DNA from: Ruania zhangjianzhongii
Lineage (GTDB): Bacteria; Actinomycetota; Actinomycetes; Actinomycetales; Beutenbergiaceae
Assembly (NCBI RefSeq): GCF_008000995.1
Contig: NZ_CP042828.1
Coordinates: forward strand, 1,612,001 to 1,676,000
Direction: 5' to 3'
DNA: 64,000 nt
The notes beneath the pieces were generated by a model. It had not been told where the DNA came from and made no database searches. It saw only the letters and a list, made by a program, of their open reading frames with translations. A program made the position numbers and the translations under genes. Below are positions 17,213-26,617 of this stretch, one piece after another (the stretch's first letter is position 1; the number at the start of each line of letters is the position of its first letter).

Positions 17213-18004
17213 ATGGCGACGATGCCCGCGTACTCCCCGGACGCCGCGGCCCGCTACGACCGTACGGCGGAGCCGCTGATGGTCCCGCTCGCGGCGGTAC
17301 TGGTGGATGCGGCCCAGGTACACCTCGAGGCTGCGGTGCTCGACGTCGTCTGCGGCCCCGGCTTTGCCGCCCGGATTGCCGCTGAGCGGGCCGGGCCGAT
17401 GGGCACTGTAGTGGGCGTGGACCCCGACCCGGCGATGTTGCAGGTCGCTTCTGGACACGGGGCGGGATACGCGATCGAGTGGCTGCAGGCGGAGCCGGAT
17501 AGCTTGCCGCTGGCCTCCGGCAGCCAGGACGTGGTGGTCAGTCTGCACGGGATGACCGCGCTGGCCGAACCTCGGCCGGCGCTCGGTGAAGCCTTGCGTG
17601 TGGTCCGCGAGGATGGCTCTTTCGCGGCCACAGTCTGGTCGCCGATCGAGGCCAACCCGTACCTGACAGCGCATGCACGCGCACTGACCGAACAAGGTTC
17701 GACCGGGGCCGTCGAGGTGCTTCGTGCGGCCACCGGATATGGTGCCGACGACCTGGTCGGGGATCTGCGGGCGGCAGGCTGGCACGAACCGGTCAGCCGC
17801 GAGGTCACATTGCGGATCCGGTTGGCCGGCACGATCGCCGCTGCCGCCGAGCGCCTCCGAGGGATGCCGTGGGGCGCCCGGCTCGATGCGGAGGAGGCGC
17901 TGGCAGCCGCACGCTCGATGTTGACGTCGCTGGTCGAGTTCGCCGAGGCCGACGGCTCCCTGGTGGTGCCGTTTCGCGCGCAGCTCGTGCACGCTTATCC
18001 CTGA
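17213..18004 (+). CDS. Class I SAM-dependent methyltransferase
   Basis: A 263-residue Rossmann methyltransferase of the UbiE/Methyltransf_11 type. Motif I is VLDVVCGPGFAARIAAE (about residue 43), with VVCGPG replacing the common DxGCGPG, followed by VVGVDPDPAMLQVA and the post-I acidic segment. Substrate unknown. ATG 17213 has TACGCT (17200-17205) 7 nt upstream and gagga in the spacer. The repeat-encoded residues upstream in the same frame are not counted as protein. It converges on the M23 gene with a 10-bp overlap. Confidence 0.85.
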   Translation: MATMPAYSPDAAARYDRTAEPLMVPLAAVLVDAAQVHLEAAVLDVVCGPGFAARIAAERAGPMGTVVGVDPDPAMLQVASGHGAGYAIEWLQAEPDSLPLASGSQDVVVSLHGMTALAEPRPALGEALRVVREDGSFAATVWSPIEANPYLTAHARALTEQGSTGAVEVLRAATGYGADDLVGDLRAAGWHEPVSREVTLRIRLAGTIAAAAERLRGMPWGARLDAEEALAAARSMLTSLVEFAEADGSLVVPFRAQLVHAYP

Positions 18005-18720
18005 GTCGGTGGATACAGTCGGATCACCACCTCCGCACCGAGAAGCAGCAGCGGATCCAGGTAGTCATCGCGACCGGTGCGCACACCCCAGTGCAGGCAG
18101 GTGCTTTCGCAGTGCGAGCCGGCATCGCTCAGCTGGCCGATCATGCTTCCCCGGTCGACGGCGTCTCCCGCCTGGACCGTGGGCGTGACCGGTTCGTAGG
18201 TGGTGCGCAGGCCGTCCGTGTGCTGGATCGAGACCACCGGGCGCCCGGCGACCATCCCAGCGAATGCCACCGTGCCCGGACCTGCCGCCCGCACGGTCGC
18301 GCCGGCCTCGGCGGCCAGATCCACACCGCGGTGCCCGGATAGCCAGGGCAGCGGCGGCGGGTCGAACCTGCGCAGCACTGCGGGTGCGCCGCCGTCGCCG
18401 GCCACTGGCCAGTCGTAGCCCGACTGGGAGGTGCTGATGTCGGTCGGCAGAGGTTCGGTGCTGAGCGGGCGGGTGGCGGGTGGTCCCGTGCTGAGTGGGC
18501 GCGTGCCCAGTGGGCCGGTGAGGAGTGGGCCGGTGTCGAGCGAGCCGGTGCCCCGTGCCCCGGCGGGCGCCAGGAGCAGTGGGCCGGGGGTCGGGGTGTT
18601 GGCCGGAGCTGCCCGTGCAGGCGCTATCCCGGCGAGTACCGCGAGGGCCAGCAGCAGTGCCGACAGCACTCGACAGCTGGTCCGTGGGGGTGGCCCGTGG
18701 CGTTGGGGAGGAGATCGCAT
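17995..18720 (-). CDS. M23 family metallopeptidase, secreted
   Basis: A 241-residue LytM-type zinc peptidase. An N-terminal signal-like segment (SALLLALAVLAGIAPARAAP, about 20-40) precedes a Pro/Thr/Gly linker with repeated TGPLxT-type units (about 45-95). The LytM domain carries GHRGVDLAAEAGATVRA (zinc His and Asp) and CLHWGVRTG (zinc His). In this position many relatives have HLH, but CLH is frequent in actinobacterial LytM proteins. It probably acts on peptidoglycan. ATG 18720 starts a short basic N-region before the signal segment; the frame is open further. Confidence 0.85.
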   Translation of the reverse strand: MRSPPQRHGPPPRTSCRVLSALLLALAVLAGIAPARAAPANTPTPGPLLLAPAGARGTGSLDTGPLLTGPLGTRPLSTGPPATRPLSTEPLPTDISTSQSGYDWPVAGDGGAPAVLRRFDPPPLPWLSGHRGVDLAAEAGATVRAAGPGTVAFAGMVAGRPVVSIQHTDGLRTTYEPVTPTVQAGDAVDRGSMIGQLSDAGSHCESTCLHWGVRTGRDDYLDPLLLLGAEVVIRLYPPTQG

Positions 18721-18814
18721 CAGGTCAGCACAGCACCTCCGCCCCCGGTCCGGCAGCGGCCAGCGAGGGGGTTGTGGACAAGCAGGCATCACGGACCGGC
18801 CCGCGCCGATCGGG

Positions 18815-19051
18815 TAGCATGTGCACTGCAGGTGGTGTGTCCGCAGGGCGCCCCACCTGACATCGCGTGCGCACCCCCGGGTTTGCCCGGGATCACGCGG
18901 CGAGGTCCGGCACTAGTTGTCGGTGCCGCGGATCATGCGCACTAGGCATGGGCCGTGCCGGAACGGGCGGCCCAGAACATCAACCAAATCCGCCCGCGCT
19001 GAGCCGTGGGCAGCAGATGTGTGGGCTTGCCCACACCAGGAAGGACGAGCC
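18815..19051 (+). promoter_or_regulatory. rpsB promoter and long structured leader
   Basis: TAGCAT (18815-18820) is a likely -10 for rpsB, giving a leader of about 225 nt without a gene. It contains a nested stem, cgcgtg (18864-18869) with cacgcg (18894-18899) enclosing cccggg pairs (18876-18881 with 18886-18891). A second hairpin, gtgtggg (19019-19025) with cccacac (19030-19036) and a CTTG loop, touches the AGGAAGG site (19038-19044). Autoregulation by S2 is possible but unproven. A closer promoter cannot be excluded. Confidence 0.45.
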
Positions 19052-20224
19052 ATGGCCGTCGTCACCATGCGCCAGCTCCTCGAGAGCGGCGTGCACTTCG
19101 GGCACCAGACCCGGCGTTGGAACCCGAAGATGAAGCGCTTCATCTTCACCGAGCGCAACGGCATCTACATCATCGACCTGCAGCAGTCGCTGCAGGACAT
19201 AGACCGTGCGTACGAGTTCGTCAAGGAGACCGTCGCGCACGGCGGCACCATCCTGTTCATCGGCACGAAGAAGCAGGCCCAGGAGGCCGTCGCCGAGCAG
19301 GCCACCCGCGTGGGCATGCCGTTCGTGAACCAGCGCTGGCTGGGTGGCATGCTGACCAACTTCGGCACTGTGAGCAAGCGCCTGCAGCGGCTCAAGGAGC
19401 TGGAGGAGGTCGACTTCGACGACGTCGCCGCCAGCGCCTTCACCAAGAAGGAGCTGCTGATGCAGCGCCGCGAGCGGGACAAGCTCGCCCGCACCCTGGG
19501 CGGTATCCGCGATATGGCCAAGCTGCCCTCCGCCGTCTGGGTGGTGGACACCAAGAAGGAGCACCTCGCCGTTGCCGAGGCCCGGAAGCTGAACATCCCG
19601 ATCGTGGCGATCTTGGACACCAACTGCGATCCGGACGAGGTCGACTACCCGATCCCGGGCAACGACGACGCCATCCGCGCTGTCGGTCTGCTCACCCGCG
19701 TGGTCGCCGACGGTGCTGCTGAGGGCTTGGTCGCCCGCCACGGTGGCGGCGACTCCGCCGGGAGCAGCGACGCCGAGCCGCTGGCCGAGTGGGAGCGCGA
19801 GCTGCTCGCCACCCACGAGGAGGAGAAGTCCGAGGCCCCGGCGGCCGAGGCCGCTGCTCCGACCGAGACGCCCGCTGCCGAGGCTGCTGCCGACGCAGCC
19901 GCCGAGGTCTCCCCGGCCACCGCCGACGCCCCAGCCGACGCTCCGGCTGCTGAGCCCGCTGCAGACGCCCCGGCCGCCGAAGCAGCTGCTGAGGCAGCTG
20001 CGGAGGCTCCGGTTGAGGCTGCGACCGAGGCTGCCACGGAAGCTCCGGCTGAGGACGCGACTGAGGCTGCCACGGAGGCCCCGGCTGAGGCTGCCACGGA
20101 AGCTCCGGTTGAGGCTGCCACGGAGGCCCCGGCTGAGGCTGCGACCGAGGCTGCCACGGAGGCCCCGGCTGAGGCTGCCACGGAGGCCCCGGCTGAGGAC
20201 TCCGGCGAGACCACGCAGGACTGA
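19052..20224 (+). CDS. rpsB: 30S ribosomal protein S2 with repetitive Ala/Glu-rich extension
   Basis: Ribosomal protein uS2; 390 residues against about 240-300 typically. Residues 1-250 are canonical ([51 protein letters not shown]). The C-terminal part of about 140 residues is made almost only of Ala, Glu, Pro, Thr and Asp, with near-repeats of EAATEAPA. The repeats are also tandem at DNA level (about 19980-20205). ATG 19052 follows AGGAAGG. tsf follows after 28 bp. Confidence 0.95.
   Translation: MAVVTMRQLLESGVHFGHQTRRWNPKMKRFIFTERNGIYIIDLQQSLQDIDRAYEFVKETVAHGGTILFIGTKKQAQEAVAEQATRVGMPFVNQRWLGGMLTNFGTVSKRLQRLKELEEVDFDDVAASAFTKKELLMQRRERDKLARTLGGIRDMAKLPSAVWVVDTKKEHLAVAEARKLNIPIVAILDTNCDPDEVDYPIPGNDDAIRAVGLLTRVVADGAAEGLVARHGGGDSAGSSDAEPLAEWERELLATHEEEKSEAPAAEAAAPTETPAAEAAADAAAEVSPATADAPADAPAAEPAADAPAAEAAAEAAAEAPVEAATEAATEAPAEDATEAATEAPAEAATEAPVEAATEAPAEAATEAATEAPAEAATEAPAEDSGETTQD
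19980..20205 (+). repeat. In-gene tandem repeats encoding the S2 tail
   Basis: Variants of gaggctgccacggaagctcc follow one another, with units of 24-36 bp always keeping the reading frame. The high identity of the copies suggests slippage or recombination, so tail length may vary between strains. Confidence 0.8.
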
Positions 20225-20252
20225 CCCACCCAGATCTTCGAGAGGATCATTG

Positions 20253-21092
20253 ATGGCGAACTACACCGCCGCTGACATCAAGGCGCTGCGCGAGCGCACC
20301 GGCGCCGGCATGCTCGACGTGAAGAAGGCCCTCGACGAGGCCGACGGCGATCAGACTAAGGCGCTGGAGATCATCCGGGTCAAGGGGCTGAAGGGCGTCA
20401 GCAAGCGCGAGGCCCGTGCGGCCTCCGATGGCCTGGTCGCCACCTCGATCAACGATGAGGGCGCCGGCCAGGTCGGCGTCCTGGTCGAGGTGAACTCCGA
20501 GACCGACTTCGTGGCGAAGAACGAGGTGTTCACGAGCCTGGCTGAGAAGGTCGTGGCCGCAGCCGCGGCCTCGGGCGCCACCGACGCCGAGCAGCTGCTC
20601 GCCGCCGAGGCCGACGGCGGGACCGTGGCCTCAATGGTCGAAGAGACCGCCGCCACTCTCGGTGAGAAGATCGTGGTCCGCCGCGTGGCTCGTGTCTCCG
20701 GTGAGAAGGTCAGCGAGTACCTGCACCGCACCAACAAGGACCTGCCCCCGCAGGTCGGCGTGCTGGTGGCCAGCGACGCCGCCGGAGCTGCCGTGGCCCG
20801 CGACGTGGCCATGCACATCGCGGCGTTCTCCCCGACGTACCTCTCCCGTGAGGACGTCCCGGCGGACAAGGTTGCCGACGAGCGCCGGATCGCCGAGGAG
20901 ACCGCACGGAACGAGAACAAGCCGGAGCAGGCTCTCCCGAAGATCATCGAGGGACGCCTGAACGGTTTCTTCAAGGAGGTCGCGCTGCTTGACCAGCCGT
21001 TCGCGAAGGACCCGAAGCAGACGGTCGGCCAGATCGTCGCCGCGACCGGTGGCACCCTCACCGGCTTCGCGCGGTTCCGCGTGGGCGCCTGA
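20253..21092 (+). CDS. tsf: Elongation factor Ts
   Basis: A 279-residue nucleotide-exchange factor for EF-Tu. The N-terminal UBA-like domain ADIKALRERTGAGMLDVKKA is followed by the core with NSETDFVAKNEVF and the C-terminal part AALVAS-type sheet (VGVLVASDAAG). ATG 20253 is preceded by GAGAGGA and gives MANYTAADIKAL. It forms an operon with rpsB and ends at a strong terminator. Confidence 0.96.
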   Translation: MANYTAADIKALRERTGAGMLDVKKALDEADGDQTKALEIIRVKGLKGVSKREARAASDGLVATSINDEGAGQVGVLVEVNSETDFVAKNEVFTSLAEKVVAAAAASGATDAEQLLAAEADGGTVASMVEETAATLGEKIVVRRVARVSGEKVSEYLHRTNKDLPPQVGVLVASDAAGAAVARDVAMHIAAFSPTYLSREDVPADKVADERRIAEETARNENKPEQALPKIIEGRLNGFFKEVALLDQPFAKDPKQTVGQIVAATGGTLTGFARFRVGA

Positions 21093-21108
21093 GGCGGAGG
21101 ACATCCCG

Positions 21109-21144
21109 GTGTGGCCCCGGTCCGCACGCGGACCGGGGCCACAC
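21109..21144 (+). terminator. Terminator of rpsB-tsf
   Basis: A perfect 16-bp stem (21109-21124 with 21129-21144) and a 4-nt loop, 17 bp after the tsf stop. No T-run. The rest of the gap to pyrH (21145-21238) must contain its promoter, but no clear -35/-10 pair stands out. Confidence 0.88.
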
Positions 21145-21238
21145 CCGTACCATCACCTCAGGGACCTGACCTGATCGGCCGGGACCACCGGGACACTCGC
21201 TACACACCTGCTGTCCGTACATCTCTGGGAGGAAGCCG

Positions 21239-21991
21239 ATGACCACCGCATCACCTGCCGCACGCCGCGTTCTGCTCAAGCTCTCCGGCGAGGTGTTCGG
21301 CGGTGGATCGGTCGGCCTGGACCCGGACATGGTCTCGGCGATCGCCAGAGAGATCGCCACCGCCGTGCACGACGGTATCCAGGTGGCGATCGTTGTCGGT
21401 GGCGGGAACTTCTTCCGTGGCGCCGAGCTGTCCCAGCGCGGACTGGACCGAGCCCGCGCCGACTACATGGGCATGCTCGGCACGGTGATGAACTGCCTGG
21501 CCCTACAAGACTTCCTGGAGAAGGCGTCGGTGAGCACCCGGGTGCAGACCGCCATCACCATGGGCCAGGTCGCCGAACCGTACATCCCGCTGCGTGCCAT
21601 CCGGCACCTGGAGAAGGGCCGCGCCGTGGTCTTCGGCGCCGGTGCGGGCATGCCGTACTTCTCCACCGACACGGTCGCGATCCAGCGCGCCCTGGAGACG
21701 CACTGCGAGGAGGTCCTGGTCGGTAAGAACGGTGTGGACGGCGTCTACACCGCCGATCCGCGCACCGACCCGACCGCGGTGCGCATCGACCACCTCACCT
21801 TCGACGAGGCGATCCAGAAGGACCTGCGGGTCGTCGACTCCACCGCCCTGGCCCTGTGCCGCGACAACCGGCTGACGATGCGGGTGTTCGGGATGGGCAC
21901 CCCCGGAAACGTCGCCGGTGCGCTCAAGGGTGAGAAGATCGGAACCATCGTGACGTCCGAGCCCGATCCCCAGACCAAGGAGCAAGCGTGA
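21239..21991 (+). CDS. pyrH: Uridylate kinase
   Basis: A 250-residue UMP kinase of the amino-acid-kinase fold, forming UDP. Signatures are [12 protein letters not shown] (phosphate loop), [13 protein letters not shown], the Asp-containing [15 protein letters not shown] and the nucleotide part [17 protein letters not shown] 21239 follows GGGAGGAAG. Its stop overlaps the frr GTG (GTGA), giving the classic pyrH-frr pair. Confidence 0.96.
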   Translation: MTTASPAARRVLLKLSGEVFGGGSVGLDPDMVSAIAREIATAVHDGIQVAIVVGGGNFFRGAELSQRGLDRARADYMGMLGTVMNCLALQDFLEKASVSTRVQTAITMGQVAEPYIPLRAIRHLEKGRAVVFGAGAGMPYFSTDTVAIQRALETHCEEVLVGKNGVDGVYTADPRTDPTAVRIDHLTFDEAIQKDLRVVDSTALALCRDNRLTMRVFGMGTPGNVAGALKGEKIGTIVTSEPDPQTKEQA

Positions 21992-22545
21992 TCGACGAGA
22001 CCCTTCTCGAAGCCGAGGAGAAGATGGACAAGGCCGTCGAGGTGGCCCGCGAGGACTTCGCCGGGATCCGCTCCGGACGGGCGAACGCCGGCATGTTCGA
22101 GAAGATCGAGGTGGACTACTACGGCGCGCCCACACCACTGCAGCAGCTCGCCTCGGTCACCATCCAGGAAGCCCGGACCGTGCTGATCGGCCCCTACGAC
22201 AAGGGGGCGATGACCACGATCGAGAAGGCGCTGCGGGAGTCCGACCTGGGCGTCAACCCCGGGAACGACGGGAACGTGATCCGGGTGGTGCTGCCCACCC
22301 TGACCGAGGAGCGCCGCCGCGACTACGTCAAGCTTGCCAAGTCCAAGGGTGAGGACGCCAGGGTCGCGCTGCGCAACGTCCGCCGCCGGGCCAAAGAGGA
22401 GCTGGACCGGATCGCCAAGGACGGCGAGGCCGGCGAGGACGAGGTCGCTCGCGCCCAGTCTGAGCTGGACTCGCTGACCAAGAAGCACACCGACATCGTC
22501 GACGCGTTGCTCGCCGGCAAGGAGAAAGAGCTCCTCGAGGTCTGA
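21988..22545 (+). CDS. frr: Ribosome recycling factor
   Basis: A 185-residue RRF that splits post-termination ribosomes with EF-G; standard length. Conserved segments are [51 protein letters not shown] and [17 protein letters not shown]. The GTG start overlaps pyrH by 4 bp. cdsA begins 8 bp after its stop. Confidence 0.97.
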   Translation: MIDETLLEAEEKMDKAVEVAREDFAGIRSGRANAGMFEKIEVDYYGAPTPLQQLASVTIQEARTVLIGPYDKGAMTTIEKALRESDLGVNPGNDGNVIRVVLPTLTEERRRDYVKLAKSKGEDARVALRNVRRRAKEELDRIAKDGEAGEDEVARAQSELDSLTKKHTDIVDALLAGKEKELLEV

Positions 22546-22552
22546 GGCGTCC

Positions 22553-23590
22553 ATGCCCGCTGACACCCCCACCTCCGAGCCGAGCCCCGAGGACGCCCCG
22601 TCGGCGACTTCGCGGCGGGCTCGGCGGACCGCTGAGCGGGCGGCCCAGCTGGAAGCCGAGCTGGCCGACCAGCCGGATTCGGTGACCACCGGTCAGCTGC
22701 CGATGGGCCAGGCCGAGCTACCCGCCTCACCTGTCGAGGAGCCTGAACCGCGCGATCTGTTGGCCGAACCCGAGCCTGCTTCCCGTGCCGGGCGGAACCT
22801 GCCGGTCGCGATCGGAGTCGGGCTGGGCCTCGGCGCAGTGCTGCTGGCCTCGCTGCTGATCCGCAAAGAAGTTTTCCTCGGCCTGGCGATCCTCGCTTGC
22901 GTCGGCGCGCTCTGGGAGCTGGACCGTAGCCTGCGCACCCGGGACATCCGGCTGCCGATGCTGCCGTTGGCGGTCGGCACTGTCGGCATGCTGGTCTCGG
23001 CCTACACCGCAGGGATCGAGGCCCTGCTGGTGGCCTTCGTCCTCACCGCGGGTGGGGTGTTCGTCTGGCGGGTGGTCGACGGCGGCGGCGTGGTGGCCCT
23101 GCGGGAGGCGACCACCGGCATCTTCGCCGCCGCCTATATCCCGTTCCTGGCCGGCTTCCTGACCATCATGCTCTCCGCCGACGACGGCGAGCTGCGGGTG
23201 CTGATGCTGATCGCACTGGTGGTCGCGAACGACACCGGCGGCTACACCGCGGGTGTGCTCTTCGGCCGGCACCCGATGGCGCCCACTGTCAGCCCGAAGA
23301 AGTCCTGGGAAGGGGCGATCGGCTCCCTGGTGCTCGCCGTGGCGGTGGGTGTGGGCTTCGCGCTCTGGGGGCTGGACCTGGACTGGTGGGCCGGCGCGGT
23401 GCTCGGGGTCGTGGCAGTGCTCGGCGCGATCATCGGCGATCTGGCCGAGTCTCTGCTCAAGCGTGACCTGGGCGTCAAGGACATGGGCACCCTGCTCCCC
23501 GGGCACGGCGGCATCCTGGACCGGGTGGACTCGATCCTGCTCGCCTCCCCGGTGGTGTTCGCAGTGATGCTCGTGCTGGCACCGACATGA
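22553..23590 (+). CDS. cdsA: Phosphatidate cytidylyltransferase
   Basis: A 345-residue integral membrane enzyme that makes CDP-diacylglycerol, the substrate of PgsA encoded near 59.6 kb. An acidic, polar N-terminus of about 85 residues precedes eight or so membrane helices. The family signature is [13 protein letters not shown] together with [19 protein letters not shown] near the C-terminus. It overlaps rlmN by 4 bp (ATGA). Confidence 0.94.
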   Translation: MPADTPTSEPSPEDAPSATSRRARRTAERAAQLEAELADQPDSVTTGQLPMGQAELPASPVEEPEPRDLLAEPEPASRAGRNLPVAIGVGLGLGAVLLASLLIRKEVFLGLAILACVGALWELDRSLRTRDIRLPMLPLAVGTVGMLVSAYTAGIEALLVAFVLTAGGVFVWRVVDGGGVVALREATTGIFAAAYIPFLAGFLTIMLSADDGELRVLMLIALVVANDTGGYTAGVLFGRHPMAPTVSPKKSWEGAIGSLVLAVAVGVGFALWGLDLDWWAGAVLGVVAVLGAIIGDLAESLLKRDLGVKDMGTLLPGHGGILDRVDSILLASPVVFAVMLVLAPT

Positions 23591-24759
23591 GCGAGAATGG
23601 AGCCATCATGAGTTCCCAGCCCCAGGTCCTGCCCGGTCATGCCCCGGATGCCGAGTCGCGTCCGCAGCTCTCCTTCGCCGTCCCCCGCCGCGGGAAGCCG
23701 CCCCGACACTTGGCGGACCTCACCCTGGCTGAACGTATCGAGGTGCTCGGCGAGCTCGGCGAACCCGGCTACCGGGCCAAGCAGCTGTCCACGCACTACT
23801 TCGCTCGGCTCACCCGTGACCCGGAGCAGATGACCGACATTCCGGCCGCGTCCCGGCAGCAGATGTCCGATCTGCTGCTGCCCGACCTGCTCCACGAGGA
23901 CCGCCGGCTCACCGCCGATGATGGCGCCACGGTGAAGACGCTGTGGTCCCTGTTCGACGACGTCAAGGTCGAGTCGGTGCTGATGGCCTACCCCGGCCGG
24001 GCCACCCTGTGTGTCTCCAGCCAGGCCGGCTGTGGGATGGCCTGTCCGTTCTGTGCCACCGGGCAGATGGGCCTGACCCGGAACCTGTCCACCGCTGAGG
24101 TGATCGAGCAGGTCCGCCACGCCGCGGTGATGTGCGCCGGCGGCGAACTGGCCGGCGGCGAGCGCCGGTTGACCAACGTGGTGTTCATGGGCATGGGGGA
24201 GCCGTTGGCGAACCTGAAGACCGTGCTCGGTGCGGTGCGCCGGATGGTTGCACCGCCGCCGGAAGGCCTCGGGATGTCTGCCCGGCACATCACCGTCTCC
24301 ACGGTGGGCCTGGTGCCGGCGATCCGCCGGCTCACCACCGAGGGCATCCCGGTCACTTTGGCGCTGTCCCTGCACGCGCCGGACGATGAGCTGCGCTCCG
24401 AGTTGGTGCCGATCAACTCCCGCTGGTCGGTGGCCGAGGCGCTGGACGCCGCCCGCGCCTACTTCGAGGCCACCGGTCGACGGGTGAGCATCGAGTACGC
24501 GCTGATCAAGGACATGAACGACCATGGCTGGCGCGCCGACCTGCTCGCCGCTGAGCTGAACAAGCGCGGTAACGGCTGGGTGCACGTGAACCCCATCCCG
24601 CTGAACCCCACTCCGGGGTCGATCTGGACGGCGAGCGAGAAGCACGTCGAGGACGAGTTCGTGGCACGCTTACGTTCGGCGGGAATCCCCACCACAGTGC
24701 GGGATACTCGTGGTAGCGATATCGACGGTGCGTGCGGGCAGCTCGCCGCCCAGGAGTAA
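23587..24759 (+). CDS. rlmN: Dual-specificity rRNA/tRNA C2-adenosine methyltransferase RlmN
   Basis: A 390-residue radical SAM enzyme that methylates A2503 of 23S rRNA and A37 of some tRNAs. The iron-sulfur cysteines are in [17 protein letters not shown], the SAM region in [18 protein letters not shown], and the methyl-carrying cysteine in DIDGACGQL near the end. The N-terminal RlmN domain has [20 protein letters not shown]. The start overlaps the cdsA stop; ATG 23608 is an alternative. The last codons and stop are repeated three times in tandem. Confidence 0.95.
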   Translation: MSENGAIMSSQPQVLPGHAPDAESRPQLSFAVPRRGKPPRHLADLTLAERIEVLGELGEPGYRAKQLSTHYFARLTRDPEQMTDIPAASRQQMSDLLLPDLLHEDRRLTADDGATVKTLWSLFDDVKVESVLMAYPGRATLCVSSQAGCGMACPFCATGQMGLTRNLSTAEVIEQVRHAAVMCAGGELAGGERRLTNVVFMGMGEPLANLKTVLGAVRRMVAPPPEGLGMSARHITVSTVGLVPAIRRLTTEGIPVTLALSLHAPDDELRSELVPINSRWSVAEALDAARAYFEATGRRVSIEYALIKDMNDHGWRADLLAAELNKRGNGWVHVNPIPLNPTPGSIWTASEKHVEDEFVARLRSAGIPTTVRDTRGSDIDGACGQLAAQE

Positions 24760-24806
24760 CGCAGCAGACCAGGAGTAACGCAGCAGACCAGGAGTAACGC
24801 AGCAGA
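24750..24806 (+). repeat. Three 19-bp tandem repeats containing the rlmN stop codon
   Basis: ccaggagtaacgcagcaga at 24750-24768, 24769-24787 and 24788-24806, all identical. The first contains the final Glu codon and TAA of rlmN; the other two each carry the same GAGTAA. A fourth copy diverges after ccag. Confidence 0.95.
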
Positions 24807-24854
24807 CCAGCGGTGAAGCGGGCGAGGCGACGACGAGCGAGAGGAGGGCCGGCG

Positions 24855-25400
24855 ATGGCCGATCTGTTTCCCACAGTCAAGGGCTGGGGCAGCGGGTACG
24901 ACCGGGACGAGGTCGAGGACTTCTTCACGCGCGCGCGCAGCGCTTACGAGGACGGTACCGCCGAGCTCGACGGCGGCGATGTACGCACGGTGGCGTTCGA
25001 GCTGGACCGCGGTGGGTACGACCCGGCCGCCGTGGACGCAGCGCTGGACCGGCTGGAGGCCGCGTTCGTGCAACGTCGCCGCGCTGACCACATCGCTGCG
25101 CACGGGCAGGAGGACTGGATGGAGCAGGTCGCCGAACGCGCCACCACCCTCTACCCCCGGCTGGTGCGCCCCGCAGGAGAGCGGTTCGCCCCGCCCGAAC
25201 GCGGCCGTGGCTACCAGGCGACCGCCGTCGATGCGGTACTGGACAAGCTGGTGGACTACTTCGATACCGGCACGGCACTGACCGCCGGGCAGCTGCGCAA
25301 CGTCACCTTCCCCTCTGCCTCTCGCTCGCGCGCGTACGCCGAGGGCCCGGTGGATGCGTTCCTGGACCGGGCCGTGGACGTGCTGCTGGCCGTCGAATGA
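24855..25400 (+). CDS. DivIVA-domain-like protein
   Basis: A 181-residue protein with three repeats of the DivIVA N-terminal pattern: GYDRDEVEDFFTRARSAYE, GYDPAAVDAALDRLEAAFV and GYQATAVDAVLDKLVDYF, plus a weaker fourth (PVDAFLDRAVDVL). In full DivIVA/Wag31 this segment binds membrane and is followed by long coiled coils, which are missing here. Function unknown; a cell-pole or septum role is inference. GAGAGGAGGG precedes ATG 24855. Its stop overlaps the dxr start (ATGA). Confidence 0.8.
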   Translation: MADLFPTVKGWGSGYDRDEVEDFFTRARSAYEDGTAELDGGDVRTVAFELDRGGYDPAAVDAALDRLEAAFVQRRRADHIAAHGQEDWMEQVAERATTLYPRLVRPAGERFAPPERGRGYQATAVDAVLDKLVDYFDTGTALTAGQLRNVTFPSASRSRAYAEGPVDAFLDRAVDVLLAVE

Positions 25401-26605
25401 CCCGCAGGGTCACAGTCCTCGGGTCGACCGGATCGATCGGCACCCAGGCGATCGAGGTGATCACCGCCCACCCGGAAGCCTTCCGCGTCCAGGCGCTCGC
25501 CGCCGGTGGGTCGAACCCCGTGCTGCTCGCGCAGCAGGTGCTGCAGGTGGGAGCCGCTCGGGTCGCGATTGCCGACGACGGCGCGGTGCCGGCTTTTCGA
25601 GCCGCCCTCACCGAGGCTGCGGCCCGCGCCGGGAGCAGTGGGCGGCAGGTCGAGGTGCTCACCGGCGCTGCGGGGGTAGCCGAAGTGGCCGGTGATGGTG
25701 CCGATGTGGTGCTGAACGGCATCACCGGCAGCATCGGGCTGGCCCCGACGCTGGCCGCCCTGGCCGCCGGATCGGTGCTGGCCCTGGCGAACAAGGAATC
25801 GCTGATCGTCGGCGGCTCCCTGGTGACCCGCGCCGCGGCGCAGGGCCAGATCGTGCCGGTGGACTCCGAACACAGTGCGATCGCCCAGTGCCTGCGCGCC
25901 GGCAGCGCGGCTGAGGTCCGCCGTCTGGTGCTCACCGCCTCCGGCGGACCGTTCCGCGGCCGCAGCCGGGCCGAGCTGGCTGAGGTCACCCCTGCCGAGG
26001 CGCTGCGGCACCCGAACTTCGCGATGGGGCCGGTCGTCACCACCAACTCGGCCACGATGGTGAACAAGGGCTTGGAGGTGATCGAGGCGCACCTGCTCTT
26101 CGAGGTGCCCTTCAACGACATCGAGGTGGTGGTGCACCCCCAGCAGCAGATCCACTCGATGGTGGAGTTCCGCGACGGGTCGACCATCGCCCAGGCGGGG
26201 CCACCGCGGATGCTGGTGCCGATCGCCCTCGGCCTGTCCTGGCCGGAGCGGCTGACCGGTGTGGACACCCCGTGCGACTGGTCCCGTGCCAGCAGCTGGG
26301 AGTTCGCCCCACTCGACCACGAGGCCTTCCCCGCGGTCCGGCTGGCGGAGCGGGCCGGACGCGCTGGCGGTACCTTCCCTGCGGTGTACAACGCCGCCAA
26401 CGAAGTCTGTGTGGCAGCGTTCCACGCCGGCGAGCTGTCCTTTCCCGCGATCACCGATGTCCTCGCCCAGGTGGTGGACAGCCACGCCGGCACCGTCGGG
26501 GACCCGGTGCGCCGCACCGGAGCGGAGTTGACTCTGGCCGGGGTGCTCGCCGCGGACGGTTGGGCCCGCGAGCACGCGCAGCGTGCTGTCAGGAACGCGA
26601 CGTAG
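25397..26605 (+). CDS. dxr: 1-deoxy-D-xylulose 5-phosphate reductoisomerase
   Basis: A 402-residue MEP-pathway enzyme converting DXP to MEP with NADPH. The Rossmann motif VLGSTGSIGTQAIEV is at residues 7-21, ALANKESLIVGG and the metal/substrate site VPVDSEHSAIAQCL follow, then TASGGPFRG, HPNFAMGP and AANEVCVAAF. Coupled to the upstream gene by a 4-bp overlap; rseP follows after 12 bp. With ispG at 28.1 kb, two steps of isoprenoid synthesis lie in this region. Confidence 0.96.
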   Translation: MTRRVTVLGSTGSIGTQAIEVITAHPEAFRVQALAAGGSNPVLLAQQVLQVGAARVAIADDGAVPAFRAALTEAAARAGSSGRQVEVLTGAAGVAEVAGDGADVVLNGITGSIGLAPTLAALAAGSVLALANKESLIVGGSLVTRAAAQGQIVPVDSEHSAIAQCLRAGSAAEVRRLVLTASGGPFRGRSRAELAEVTPAEALRHPNFAMGPVVTTNSATMVNKGLEVIEAHLLFEVPFNDIEVVVHPQQQIHSMVEFRDGSTIAQAGPPRMLVPIALGLSWPERLTGVDTPCDWSRASSWEFAPLDHEAFPAVRLAERAGRAGGTFPAVYNAANEVCVAAFHAGELSFPAITDVLAQVVDSHAGTVGDPVRRTGAELTLAGVLAADGWAREHAQRAVRNAT

Positions 26606-26617
26606 TCTAGGGCGGTT

